The notes under the pieces are model-generated. The model did not search any database and was not told the origin of the DNA. It saw only the letters and a program-made list of their open reading frames with translations. A DNA stretch of 64,000 nucleotides, from the NCBI GenBank assembly GCA_965203855.1, contig CBDBDN010000005.1, forward strand, positions 744,001 through 808,000. Reading direction: 5' to 3'. Below, in pieces: positions 16,887-24,680 of the stretch. Position numbers and translations under genes: made by a program. This DNA comes from Bin87 sp965203855. Its GTDB lineage: Bacteria; Chloroflexota; Dehalococcoidia; Lucifugimonadales; UBA3495. Each line of letters begins with the position of its first letter. The first letter of the stretch is position 1.

Positions 16887-17903
16887 ATGAAACTCTTAAC
16901 CTATGATACCGGAACCGGCCCGCGCTGCGGCGTACTGCGCGGCGATGCCGTTGTGGATGTTGCCGCCCTTATCGGAGCGCCGCTGCCCCTGCCCGACGTG
17001 CGCGCCCTGCTGGAGCTGGACGGCAGCGCAGTGGAACGCGTCGGGGATGCCCTGGCCTCCGCCGCTGCCGCCCCGGAAGTCGCCCTGGCCGAAGTGCGGC
17101 TGCGCGCTCCCGTGCTGCAACCGCCCACCGTCCGCGATTACATCGTTTATGAGGAACACGCCACCTCGCAAGGCACACGGCAAATCGACCCCGTCTGGTA
17201 TCGGATGCCCGTTTTCTACTTCTCCAACCCGCTGGTCATTTACGGGCCGGATGACGCCGTGCCGTATCCGGCGGCGTCCGGCCAGCTGGACTACGAGCTG
17301 GAAATCGGCTGCGTCATCGGGCGGGCCGGACGCAATGTACCCGCCGGCGATGCTTTCCAGTACATCGCCGGTTTCTGCATCTTTAACGACTGGAGCGCAC
17401 GCGATTTGCAGTTTGACGAAATGACTTTCGGCCTCGGACCAGCCAAGGGCAAGGACTCGGCATCATCCATCGGCCCCTGGATCGTGACCACCGACGAACT
17501 GCTGCCGCACATCAAGGATGGCCGTCTGGACTTGAAATGCCACGCCCGCGTCAACGGGGATGACTGGCTGCGCGACAGCGCAGCGGCCAATGCCTATTAC
17601 GGCTGGGGCGAAATCATTGAGCGCGCCGCCAAAGACAGCCGCATCGCCCCCGGCGACATCATCGGCAGCGGAACGGTCGGCGGCGGCTCCGTCCGCGAAG
17701 CCATCCGCAAGGGCTACGAAACCGCCCGCTGGCTGGAGCCGGGCGACCATGTTGAACTGGAAGTCGAGAATATCGGAGTACTAGCGAACACCCTCTCCCC
17801 CAAAGCGGGCGTCAATCCCGATTACCCTTATCTGCCCAAAGGCCCCACCGCCACGCCGGAGTTTGGCACGGCGCGGGACTATCGGTATGTGCGGACGCGG
17901 TAG
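16887..17903 (+). CDS. Fumarylacetoacetate hydrolase (FAH) family protein
   Basis: 338 residues. The C-terminal FAH domain shows DYIVYEEHA, FNDWSARDLQ, GPAKGKDSASSIGPW and GSGTVGGGS, with the acidic metal-binding segment LDYELEIGCVIG. Family members cleave carbon-carbon bonds or isomerise/decarboxylate products of aromatic ring cleavage, using Mg2+. A GGAG site precedes ATG 16887. It is 90 nt downstream of the amidohydrolase gene on the same strand. The precise substrate is unknown. Confidence 0.88.
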   Translation: MKLLTYDTGTGPRCGVLRGDAVVDVAALIGAPLPLPDVRALLELDGSAVERVGDALASAAAAPEVALAEVRLRAPVLQPPTVRDYIVYEEHATSQGTRQIDPVWYRMPVFYFSNPLVIYGPDDAVPYPAASGQLDYELEIGCVIGRAGRNVPAGDAFQYIAGFCIFNDWSARDLQFDEMTFGLGPAKGKDSASSIGPWIVTTDELLPHIKDGRLDLKCHARVNGDDWLRDSAAANAYYGWGEIIERAAKDSRIAPGDIIGSGTVGGGSVREAIRKGYETARWLEPGDHVELEVENIGVLANTLSPKAGVNPDYPYLPKGPTATPEFGTARDYRYVRTR

Positions 17904-17988
17904 GCCGGCGCCAGCGGCGGCATTGCCTTGGTACAACGCCGCCGGTCGTTCCGGCGCAATCCGGTAAGCGTAACCACGCCGGCAAACG

Positions 17989-18615
17989 CTAGTCCCGCCC
18001 CGTCTCCCACCGGTCATAGCCGCAGACTTCTGCCAATGGCAGCCGCGTTACCGGCCCAAAGCTGCCGCGCGGGTAGCCTAAAGGCATACAATAGACGATC
18101 TGCGCCGTGTCGGGGATGCCGAACAGGGCGTGTACCCGTTCCTCAACTACCGGGTGCAGCGTGGCAATCGTGCCGCCGATGCCGAAAGCCCGCGCCGCCA
18201 GCAGCATATTCTGCGCCGCCGGCACTACCGAACCCATCGCCCCGGCCCCTTTGGCGGTAGCGCACACCAGCACCAGCGCCGGCGCATCGCCAATTTCATT
18301 AGCCAGCCGCATCGCCGACCGCATTGAGCTGCGGCCGGGCGGTATATCCTGCGGCCCGCGGATCCCGGCGTCGGCGCGCTTGGCCCACCACGCCTCATGG
18401 TACAGCTCGCCCAGCTGCCGCCGCTTTTCGGCATCTTGCACCACGATAAAATGCCACTGCTGGTTGTTGCCGCCGTTGGGCGCGCGGATGGCCGCCTGCA
18501 TAATGTCGTCCATCACCGCAGCCGGAATGGGGTCAGGGCGAAAACGCCGTATCGCCCGCTGCGTGAACATTGCCTCGCCCAGCGGTATCGTATTCAGTCG
18601 GTCGGCGGTTGTCAT
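17989..18615 (-). CDS. Nitroreductase family FMN protein
   Basis: 208 residues. The FMN-binding segment RAIRRFRPDPIP, AAIRAPNGGNNQQWHFIVV, the AQNMLLAARAFGIGG motif and the C-terminal MPLGYPRGSFGPVTR are characteristic. It would be a dimeric flavoprotein using NAD(P)H to reduce nitro compounds, quinones or other electrophiles. AGAGGAGG precedes the start. It is divergent from the SDR gene at 18807, and a direct repeat in the spacer may regulate both. Confidence 0.88.
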   Translation of the reverse strand: MTTADRLNTIPLGEAMFTQRAIRRFRPDPIPAAVMDDIMQAAIRAPNGGNNQQWHFIVVQDAEKRRQLGELYHEAWWAKRADAGIRGPQDIPPGRSSMRSAMRLANEIGDAPALVLVCATAKGAGAMGSVVPAAQNMLLAARAFGIGGTIATLHPVVEERVHALFGIPDTAQIVYCMPLGYPRGSFGPVTRLPLAEVCGYDRWETGRD

Positions 18616-18699
18616 AGATATTCCTCCTCTATTTCGTCAAGTTGCCGGCGATATTACCACAACCGACCGCGTTGCGATTGCGCCCGCGCCGGCAATGGC

Positions 18700-18734
18700 G
18701 TATCGTCAATTCCATATGGGGTATCGTCAATTCC
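18700..18734. promoter_or_regulatory. Direct repeat GTATCGTCAATTCC x2 (possible operator)
   Basis: Two exact 14-bp copies at 18700-18713 and 18721-18734 begin 21 bp apart, which is two helical turns. They lie between the divergent nitroreductase and SDR genes. This spacing is typical of paired regulator sites, but no regulator gene is adjacent. Confidence 0.4.
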
Positions 18735-18806
18735 GTTGGGATGATTGGCGATGATTTGACGCAGCGGCGCAGAGATGCGCTATATCTGTATCAAGGGAGA
18801 TGTTTA

Positions 18807-19643
18807 ATGATGTCAAATCGCAAGCGGCTGGACGGACGGGCCGTCCTGATTACCGGCGGCGGGCGCGGCATCGGGCAGGCCATCGCCAACGCCTGCGCCG
18901 CCGATGGCGCCCGTCTGGTATTGTCCGCCCGCACCGCCGCCGAACTCCAAGCGACTGCCGACGGTATCCGCAGCCAATACGGCAGCCAAGTGGCCACGGT
19001 CATCGCCGATGTTACCGACCGTCGCCAGGTTGAGCAGGCCGTGTCCGCAACCCTGGAACGCTACGGACGCATTGACGCCCTGGTGAACAATGCCGGCAAC
19101 GCCGGCCAGGTCGGGCCGCTGTGGACGCTGGACCCGGAACGCTGGGCTTATACCATCTCGGTGCATCTGCTAGGCACATTTTACGGCTGCCGGGCGGCCA
19201 TCCCGGCGATGCTGAAACAGGGCGGCGGGCGCATCGTCAATATGGCGGGCGTCGGCGGCCCCAATGATACTTCCTACGACGCCGCCAAAACCGCCATCGT
19301 CAATATGACCGAAAACCTGGCGGCGGAACTGGCCGGAACGGGCATCACCGTCAACGCCATCAGCCCCGGCTCCATACACACCCGGATGTGGGAGGAAGTG
19401 CGGGATATGGCGTTGGCCGCCGGCGCTCTGGAAATGTACGAGAAAGGCGTAGCGGTTACCTCCGGCGGCGGGGCGTCCCTGGAACGGGCGGCGGAACTGG
19501 CGGTTCTGCTGGCCGGCGACGACTGCGGAACGCTGTCGGGCCGCCTCATCCGCGCCAACCTGGACGCCTTTGAGGACATTCCGGCGCGCATTGACGAAAT
19601 TATGTCATCCGACGCCTACCAGCTGCGCCGGGTTGAGCCGTAA
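18807..19643 (+). CDS. Short-chain dehydrogenase/reductase
   Basis: 278 residues. The start is ATG 18807 (a second ATG follows directly). A Rossmann glycine motif VLITGGGRGIGQAIA, NNAGNAG and the Tyr-x3-Lys pair (SYDAAKTA) are present. The serine of the catalytic triad, normally in a VNxSS context, appears replaced (VNMAGVGG), although the loop is shorter and the alignment is uncertain. The NAD(P)-dependent oxidoreduction substrate is unknown. It diverges from the nitroreductase gene. Confidence 0.88.
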   Translation: MMSNRKRLDGRAVLITGGGRGIGQAIANACAADGARLVLSARTAAELQATADGIRSQYGSQVATVIADVTDRRQVEQAVSATLERYGRIDALVNNAGNAGQVGPLWTLDPERWAYTISVHLLGTFYGCRAAIPAMLKQGGGRIVNMAGVGGPNDTSYDAAKTAIVNMTENLAAELAGTGITVNAISPGSIHTRMWEEVRDMALAAGALEMYEKGVAVTSGGGASLERAAELAVLLAGDDCGTLSGRLIRANLDAFEDIPARIDEIMSSDAYQLRRVEP

Positions 19644-19717
19644 GGGGCAGGCATTGCCGCAGCGTGTAATTGATCCGGCCGGCATATGGTTGCGCTTGCG
19701 CCGTTGCCGCATCACTG

Positions 19718-19723
19718 TATAAT
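19718..19723 (+). promoter_or_regulatory. Possible -10 box for the 19787 lipoprotein gene
   Basis: A TATAAT lies 64 nt before the start codon, with TTGCGC 16 nt upstream as a weak -35. It is the only promoter-like element in the 143-nt spacer. Confidence 0.4.
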
Positions 19724-19786
19724 AACGGCAATCTGCTGTTGCGCTAGTCGGCTTGGTACCAAGCCGATTGAAGTAAAGGGATAAAT

Positions 19787-20032
19787 ATGACTGCCAACCT
19801 GAAAATCTGGCTGCTGACTGCCGCCGTGTCAGCGATTTGCGCCATTGCCATAGGATGCAGCACCAGCGCAGCGCCCACGGAATGCCTTGATGCCGCCAGA
19901 GACGCCGGCCTGCCGGATGCGATGCTGGAGCATATCCAAAATCCGGGCGATATGAACGCTTTGGAGCGGGTTGCGCTGCGTAAAGCGTTGGAAGCCGCCG
20001 GGCTGGATTCCCTCTGCGGCCAGCTGAATTAA
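19787..20032 (+). CDS. Small putative lipoprotein
   Basis: 81 residues. The N-terminus is a signal sequence ending in AICAIAIGCST, so Cys24 could be lipidated. The mature part is about 57 residues with two further cysteines (Cys34 and Cys77) that could form a disulfide. No family is recognised. An AAAGGG site precedes ATG 19787. Confidence 0.65.
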   Translation: MTANLKIWLLTAAVSAICAIAIGCSTSAAPTECLDAARDAGLPDAMLEHIQNPGDMNALERVALRKALEAAGLDSLCGQLN

Positions 20033-20109
20033 GGCCGTGATGCCCGCGCAGTACACTTTGCCGAATGGCGAATTGTGCGCCGGCGTCGCCATAGCGGAGG
20101 AATACCGGA

Positions 20110-20733
20110 ATGACTATCAACATCCGCAACACGAATGATGGCTGGTTCACGGCAGATCCCGAGAACGCTTGCGACCAGCACGACTTCAGCAATGCTATTG
20201 AAACCTTGCCAGTCCATGCACTCGGTGTTGGTACCGGTTGGTTAGCTGTCGGAGATGAAGTTATCCGGGTGTACCGGGATTCTGATGCGACGGCGTCTGA
20301 TCAGCTGGTAGATGCGCTACGGGCTCTACGCGAAGCGGTACAAGGACGCGAGTTCCATATTGAGCTGTTGCCGGCCAATCTGGCCGCTGCACAACAAGAG
20401 CTGGCCGGGGTTCCCGACGAAGCACGCGAGGAAGGCTATCCCGTTCCATCCGAATCGGCGTTTGACAACGCCCGTCGGCTGCTGCCGGCAATATCCCGAC
20501 TATCGCCGCGTCCGATGTCGGTTTATCCTACTCCGGATGGCGAAATCTGCATCGATATGTCCGGCGGTTTCGGTAGGTCGGTGCTGCTGCTGTGCGAATC
20601 CGGCGGCGGCGCGCTCTGCTTGGTCAACCTAGATCTGGAACACCGCCGGGTGCATTACGACGCTGTGCGTACGTTGCCCGACGGCTTTGTCCGCGAAGCC
20701 TTGGACGAAATGGAGCATAAGCCAAGAGAATGA
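20110..20733 (+). CDS. Conserved hypothetical protein, first of a coupled pair
   Basis: 207 residues with a GGAGG site. The second half (EEGYPVPSESAFDNARRLL, then YPTPDGEICIDM and GFGRSVLLLCESGGGALCLV) is of a type I recall as a conserved hypothetical family with no assigned function, usually coupled to a second small gene. The stop overlaps the next ATG (AATGA at 20730). Because of the genetic coupling a protein complex is likely. Confidence 0.6.
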   Translation: MTINIRNTNDGWFTADPENACDQHDFSNAIETLPVHALGVGTGWLAVGDEVIRVYRDSDATASDQLVDALRALREAVQGREFHIELLPANLAAAQQELAGVPDEAREEGYPVPSESAFDNARRLLPAISRLSPRPMSVYPTPDGEICIDMSGGFGRSVLLLCESGGGALCLVNLDLEHRRVHYDAVRTLPDGFVREALDEMEHKPRE

Positions 20734-21163
20734 CGGCAGCAAATCCACACCTTCCCCCGGCGCCCGACTGCGTTGCCCCTAATGAGGAGTTGGGGCGTCG
20801 GGTGTTCGCCAGTCGGCAGATCCGTGGTGAGAGGGTTGACTTCAGGGCGTTCTTGGAAAAACCGGGCGTGATAACTCTATCCGTTGACCGTCTCAGCCAC
20901 TCCCCGCCTGATTTCGCCGTCGTAAAGGCGGATGCGGCGGCATTGGAACGGCCCAGCGGCGCCTTTCACGGCGGGGCGTAATCATTGCCGATAAAGCCTC
21001 CGCCAATGGGCGCAGCATTCAATCTAGTCCCCTGCCGGATGGCACAAACCCGTACCATGCTGATCTGATCCTACCTGAATCGACGGCGGCCAACCGAGAG
21101 GAGCAAAAGAGCCACGCCCAGATGCTCGCAGATCTATCGCAATGGCGCGCGCGACCTGACTAG
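20730..21163 (+). pseudogene. Frameshifted partner gene of the 20110 protein
   Basis: The frame from ATG 20730 stops early at 20981, but the coding sense continues in another frame to TAG 21161-21163: the second part reads ADKASANGRSIQSSPLPDG and ends REEQKSHAQMLADLSQWRA. A single missing base near 20973 (GGCGGGG, where GGCTGGGG would restore ...HGWGV...) joins both parts into a protein of about 144 residues containing FLEKPGVITLSVDRLSH. This accounts for the otherwise empty stretch before the transporter gene. It may be a real lesion or a sequencing error. Confidence 0.65.
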
Positions 21164-21175
21164 TCAACATAATTT

Positions 21176-22504
21176 TTACGCCGGCCCCATCCGCAGCTCC
21201 CGGTGCGCCGGCGGCCGCGCCAGCAGCAGCGCCGCCGCCGTCCCCACGCCCATTATGGCGTAGGCTACGAAAGCCCAAGTATAAGAATCGCCGGCCATCT
21301 GATACACCAGCCCGGACGATACCGCTCCAATGGCCTGCCCCAGCGAGGTGAACGGCTCCGTAACCCCGCGTATCGTACCCAGCGACTGCCGCCCGAAAAA
21401 GTTGGCGTAGGCCACTGGCGGCACCACCAGAATGCCCGCTACCGCAATCCCAAACAGCCCGGCGGCTACAAATCCCAGCAGCGCCGTGTCGGCGATGACG
21501 AACAGCCCCAGCGCCAGCGCCATCACCAGCGCAACGATGGCGTAAGTGTGCGCTACCCGCATCAGCTCCACCACGCGGCCCCATAGAATGCTGCCCAGCC
21601 CGGTGCCGGCGGCGTTCACCACGATGCTCAACTGCGCCAGCGACAGCTCAATCCCCCGCGACCGCAGCAAATCGGCCTGATATACATTAGTGCCGGATTG
21701 CAACAGGAACAGAAATCCGGTGCCGATAGCCAATACCCACAGAGCCGGCGTCCGCAGCGCTTGGCGAGTAGTCCACTGCACTGCGTCGGCGCCGACGCCG
21801 GCGGCGTTAGCCGATGCTGATGCCGATGTAGCAGCGGTATTGTTACTATTAGCAGCAGAACGGGCCGGCGGGTCGCCGTCGGGCAGCAGGCCCACATCCT
21901 CCGGACGCTGGGCCACCAGCAACGCCGCCGGCGCCAATGCGATGGCGTACACCATCACGCCCAGCACAATCCAGGCGGTTTGCCAGCCGTAAGCCACGCT
22001 GATCCAGGTAGCCGCCAGCGGAAACGCTACCATCCCGCCGGAATGGGAAAGAAACAGCAGCCCGGTGGCCCGCCCTCGTTGCCGCACGAACCAGCGTCCT
22101 ACCAGCGTGGCCGCGCCCACATTGAGCGGGCTGCTGAACATAATCCGTCCGACCGCCATCGCCGCATAAAACAGGGCGATATGCACTTCCAGCCAGGCCA
22201 GCGCCATCGTGCTGATGCCGATGATGACCAGCGACAGCGTCAGCACCACCCGCGCGCCGAAGCGGTCAATCGCCCAGCCGACGGGCGGCGATGCGCCGGT
22301 AGCCAGCAATCCCCCGACGGCGGCAGCCCCGCCAATCAAAGCCCGGCTCCAGCCCGTATCCTCGGCGATGAGCGGCACAAAGACGGCAAAAGTCAGGCTG
22401 CCGGCCGCGTTCCGCACAAACATACTGCTGCCGGCCGTACCCAGCACCACCCACCCATAATAAAAGGGCAGCCGCCGGGAAAGATAGGCAATCAGTATAT
22501 TCAT
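21176..22504 (-). CDS. Major facilitator superfamily transporter
   Basis: 442 residues from ATG 22504, giving MNILIAYLSRRLPFYYGWVV. About twelve transmembrane helices are apparent, with the loop 2-3 motif GWAIDRFGARVV, of the MFS type, and a monocarboxylate/oxalate-formate antiporter-like appearance (FYYGWVVLG, GATxVGRWFVRQRG). The central cytosolic loop holds an Asn/Ala/Ser low-complexity insert (about 21795-21865). It starts 5 nt after the TOPRIM-like gene stop, but the substrate is unknown. Confidence 0.85.
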   Translation of the reverse strand: MNILIAYLSRRLPFYYGWVVLGTAGSSMFVRNAAGSLTFAVFVPLIAEDTGWSRALIGGAAAVGGLLATGASPPVGWAIDRFGARVVLTLSLVIIGISTMALAWLEVHIALFYAAMAVGRIMFSSPLNVGAATLVGRWFVRQRGRATGLLFLSHSGGMVAFPLAATWISVAYGWQTAWIVLGVMVYAIALAPAALLVAQRPEDVGLLPDGDPPARSAANSNNTAATSASASANAAGVGADAVQWTTRQALRTPALWVLAIGTGFLFLLQSGTNVYQADLLRSRGIELSLAQLSIVVNAAGTGLGSILWGRVVELMRVAHTYAIVALVMALALGLFVIADTALLGFVAAGLFGIAVAGILVVPPVAYANFFGRQSLGTIRGVTEPFTSLGQAIGAVSSGLVYQMAGDSYTWAFVAYAIMGVGTAAALLLARPPAHRELRMGPA

Positions 22505-22508
22505 TCGG

Positions 22509-23126
22509 CTATGCGCCCCGCCGTTCCAGCAATCGCACGGCGGCAATAGTATCATCCCGGAACCGGGCCCAGGACGGCGCCTGCTCCAGCACCCCGTCGG
22601 TCGGCAGACTTTGCAGCAGCTGGCGGCGCAATCTAGAGAAGTCCTGGCGATCTCTATTTCGCCGCCGGCCCCGGTTCTCACTAGCGGCCAGCAATGCGGT
22701 TTCCAAGGTCGTTTTGGGGTCGGCGATTCGCTCCACCCCGGCCAATGAGGGCAATTCCAGAGGCGCCCGGCCTTGCGGTTTTCTAACCGCCCGGCGAATG
22801 GCGGCCTCGTCCAGCAGCAGCCGGGATTCCGTCATTCGTACCGGAACGATGCCAACCCAAGGGCCGGCGTACCCCACGCTGGCAACTGCCGCGCGGATTT
22901 CCCCGTAGCGGGCCGCAGCTCCGGCGCTATTGGCATCCCGGTGTACGAACAGCAGGTCAAATGCGCCGAGGCGTTGCAATCCGTCGCGTATCTTGTCCGC
23001 CAGACGCCGGCCTTGATGCCAGAAAGCGCTGTCCGGCTCGATCTGCGTATGCTGGGCAATCAATTTCTGGATATGCGGCAGCAGCGCGACATCGGATGAA
23101 CCTTCGCAGACCAGTAAAATCCTCAT
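22509..23126 (-). CDS. TOPRIM-like/DUF4276-like protein, partner of AAA ATPase
   Basis: 205 residues. The N-terminus ILLVCEGSSDVALLPHI gives the Glu of a TOPRIM-type strand, and DLLFVHRDANSAG supplies the acidic second motif, with Asn at the last Asp position. The next block (VGIVPVRMTESRLLLDEAAIRRA) resembles DUF4276. The ATG overlaps the AAA ATPase stop by 4 nt, so both are translated together. AAA plus TOPRIM pairs of the OLD/PARIS sort are anti-phage systems; membership here is inference. Confidence 0.65.
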   Translation of the reverse strand: MRILLVCEGSSDVALLPHIQKLIAQHTQIEPDSAFWHQGRRLADKIRDGLQRLGAFDLLFVHRDANSAGAAARYGEIRAAVASVGYAGPWVGIVPVRMTESRLLLDEAAIRRAVRKPQGRAPLELPSLAGVERIADPKTTLETALLAASENRGRRRNRDRQDFSRLRRQLLQSLPTDGVLEQAPSWARFRDDTIAAVRLLERRGA

Positions 23127-24577
23127 TGCAGGAAATCCAGCCAGAATTCGTTGGGAAAGGCGATTTGCGCCTCTTCCGGCGGCATCAGATAATGCTGCAA
23201 CGAAATCAAATCCATACCCGTCTGCTTCTCGTCAGCGCAGCGCCAGGTTCCCCTATAAGGCTGGCATTTCAGCAGGTTGCTCAGTAGCTTGCCGCAGTCG
23301 GCGCGCTTGATGCGATCTCGCGCCAATACCAGATCGTCTTTGTCTTGCAGCTGCACAAAGTAAGGCGAATGCGTCGCTACGATTACCTGCCGCAGCGGAT
23401 TGTACAGATCAACCGCTTTGTTCGGGTTAACCGCTATGTCCCGCAACAGCTGGTTCATCGCCCCCAGATTGGCGGGATGAATGCTGTTCTCTGGCTCCTC
23501 CATACAGAACACGGCCGGTTCGTCTGATACTTCGGACAGTATCGCCAGCGTGAGAAACCGCAAAGTTCCGTCCGAAATTGAATTTGCGCGCACTTTCAAG
23601 CCGGAATACTCCTCCAGCTCCAGCGACAGCAGCTGCCGTACATCATCCCGCACAACCTGAACTGTCTGGACCGGAACCAGATCTGATAAGCGGATGGACA
23701 CCATGGCGTACACGTCCTCCGGCGTATCATCATACTGATGCGCGATGTTTGCCAGATGTTGCAATGTAGCCGGTATGTGCGCCCCGTTGCTGGCGATGCC
23801 CGGCGGCTGCGTGTAGCGGTCGGGACGCCGCATCGCCGCCGGCTCCAATGCCAGGATGCGCCAGCTCTGCATCTCCCGCCGCGCCGCCAGGATGGTAGAC
23901 GTGGCCGCCGTGTTCTCCGTGCCGATGATCGTGCGGGTTGCGCCCGCCGCCGGCGCTGGCCGCCCCCGCCCGTGCGAACCGCCGTCCTGATGCACCAGGA
24001 TGGCCGCCTGCCCCGTATCCGGTTCAACTTCCGTAGAGATGTACCCGGCGCGGCTGTGCCGGTGGTTGTACACTACGCTGTCCCGAAACAGCCGCTTGCT
24101 GTGCGGAAACCTCAAATGGCTTGCCGCCTGCCGGACATTGATCGTCCGCAGTTCCTCCCTCTCTAACACCAGCCCGCCCAGAGGCCCGCCTGGAGATCCA
24201 GCAGATGGGGCCGGCGGTTCGTAGCGAAAGCCCACTTCGTAACGCAGAAACGATGACGACGGTTCCGCCTGACGACCGAAATCGTCCGACACATTCCGGT
24301 CAACAATCATCTCGGCGGCGAATTCCATCCGGCTGCTGCGTTCCCCGCCGCCGTAAAAAAACAGGTCGGCAATATCGCCGGTTTCCTCCCCGGCGTTGCG
24401 GATTTGCAGCGCGGCCTGGTTGATGGTGCTTTCGGTAAGCAGCGACAAAAACCGTATCGCGTCAAAGATGTTGGACTTGCCGACGCCGTTGGCCCCGGCG
24501 ATGCAGGTGTACGGCCCAAAATCCAGCGTAAAATCCACCAGATTCTTGAACCCGTTAACTTCCAGTCGGGTCAGCAT
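23123..24577 (-). CDS. AAA family ATPase (AAA_21/OLD-like)
   Basis: 484 residues from ATG 24577 with an AGGAG site. SMC/RecF-like N-terminus (MLTRLEVNGFKNLVDFTLDF) with Walker A GANGVGKS (28-35), then a long insert, a signature-like stretch (SDGTLRFLTLAIL) and Walker B FCMEEPENSIHPANL, then VIVATHSPYFV. This is the AAA_21/OLD-type arrangement. Coupled to the TOPRIM-like gene 22509-23126, it makes a candidate defence cassette. Start choice rests on the ribosome-binding site and family homology. Confidence 0.85.
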   Translation of the reverse strand: MLTRLEVNGFKNLVDFTLDFGPYTCIAGANGVGKSNIFDAIRFLSLLTESTINQAALQIRNAGEETGDIADLFFYGGGERSSRMEFAAEMIVDRNVSDDFGRQAEPSSSFLRYEVGFRYEPPAPSAGSPGGPLGGLVLEREELRTINVRQAASHLRFPHSKRLFRDSVVYNHRHSRAGYISTEVEPDTGQAAILVHQDGGSHGRGRPAPAAGATRTIIGTENTAATSTILAARREMQSWRILALEPAAMRRPDRYTQPPGIASNGAHIPATLQHLANIAHQYDDTPEDVYAMVSIRLSDLVPVQTVQVVRDDVRQLLSLELEEYSGLKVRANSISDGTLRFLTLAILSEVSDEPAVFCMEEPENSIHPANLGAMNQLLRDIAVNPNKAVDLYNPLRQVIVATHSPYFVQLQDKDDLVLARDRIKRADCGKLLSNLLKCQPYRGTWRCADEKQTGMDLISLQHYLMPPEEAQIAFPNEFWLDFLQ

Positions 24578-24680
24578 AGCGGACTCCTGATAGTCGACTC
24601 CCGATAGCGGACTCCGGTCAGCCCGCGCCGTGATATTTGTCATTACGGCGCGCCGGGCCGGCGGCCACACGGCGCGGCGG

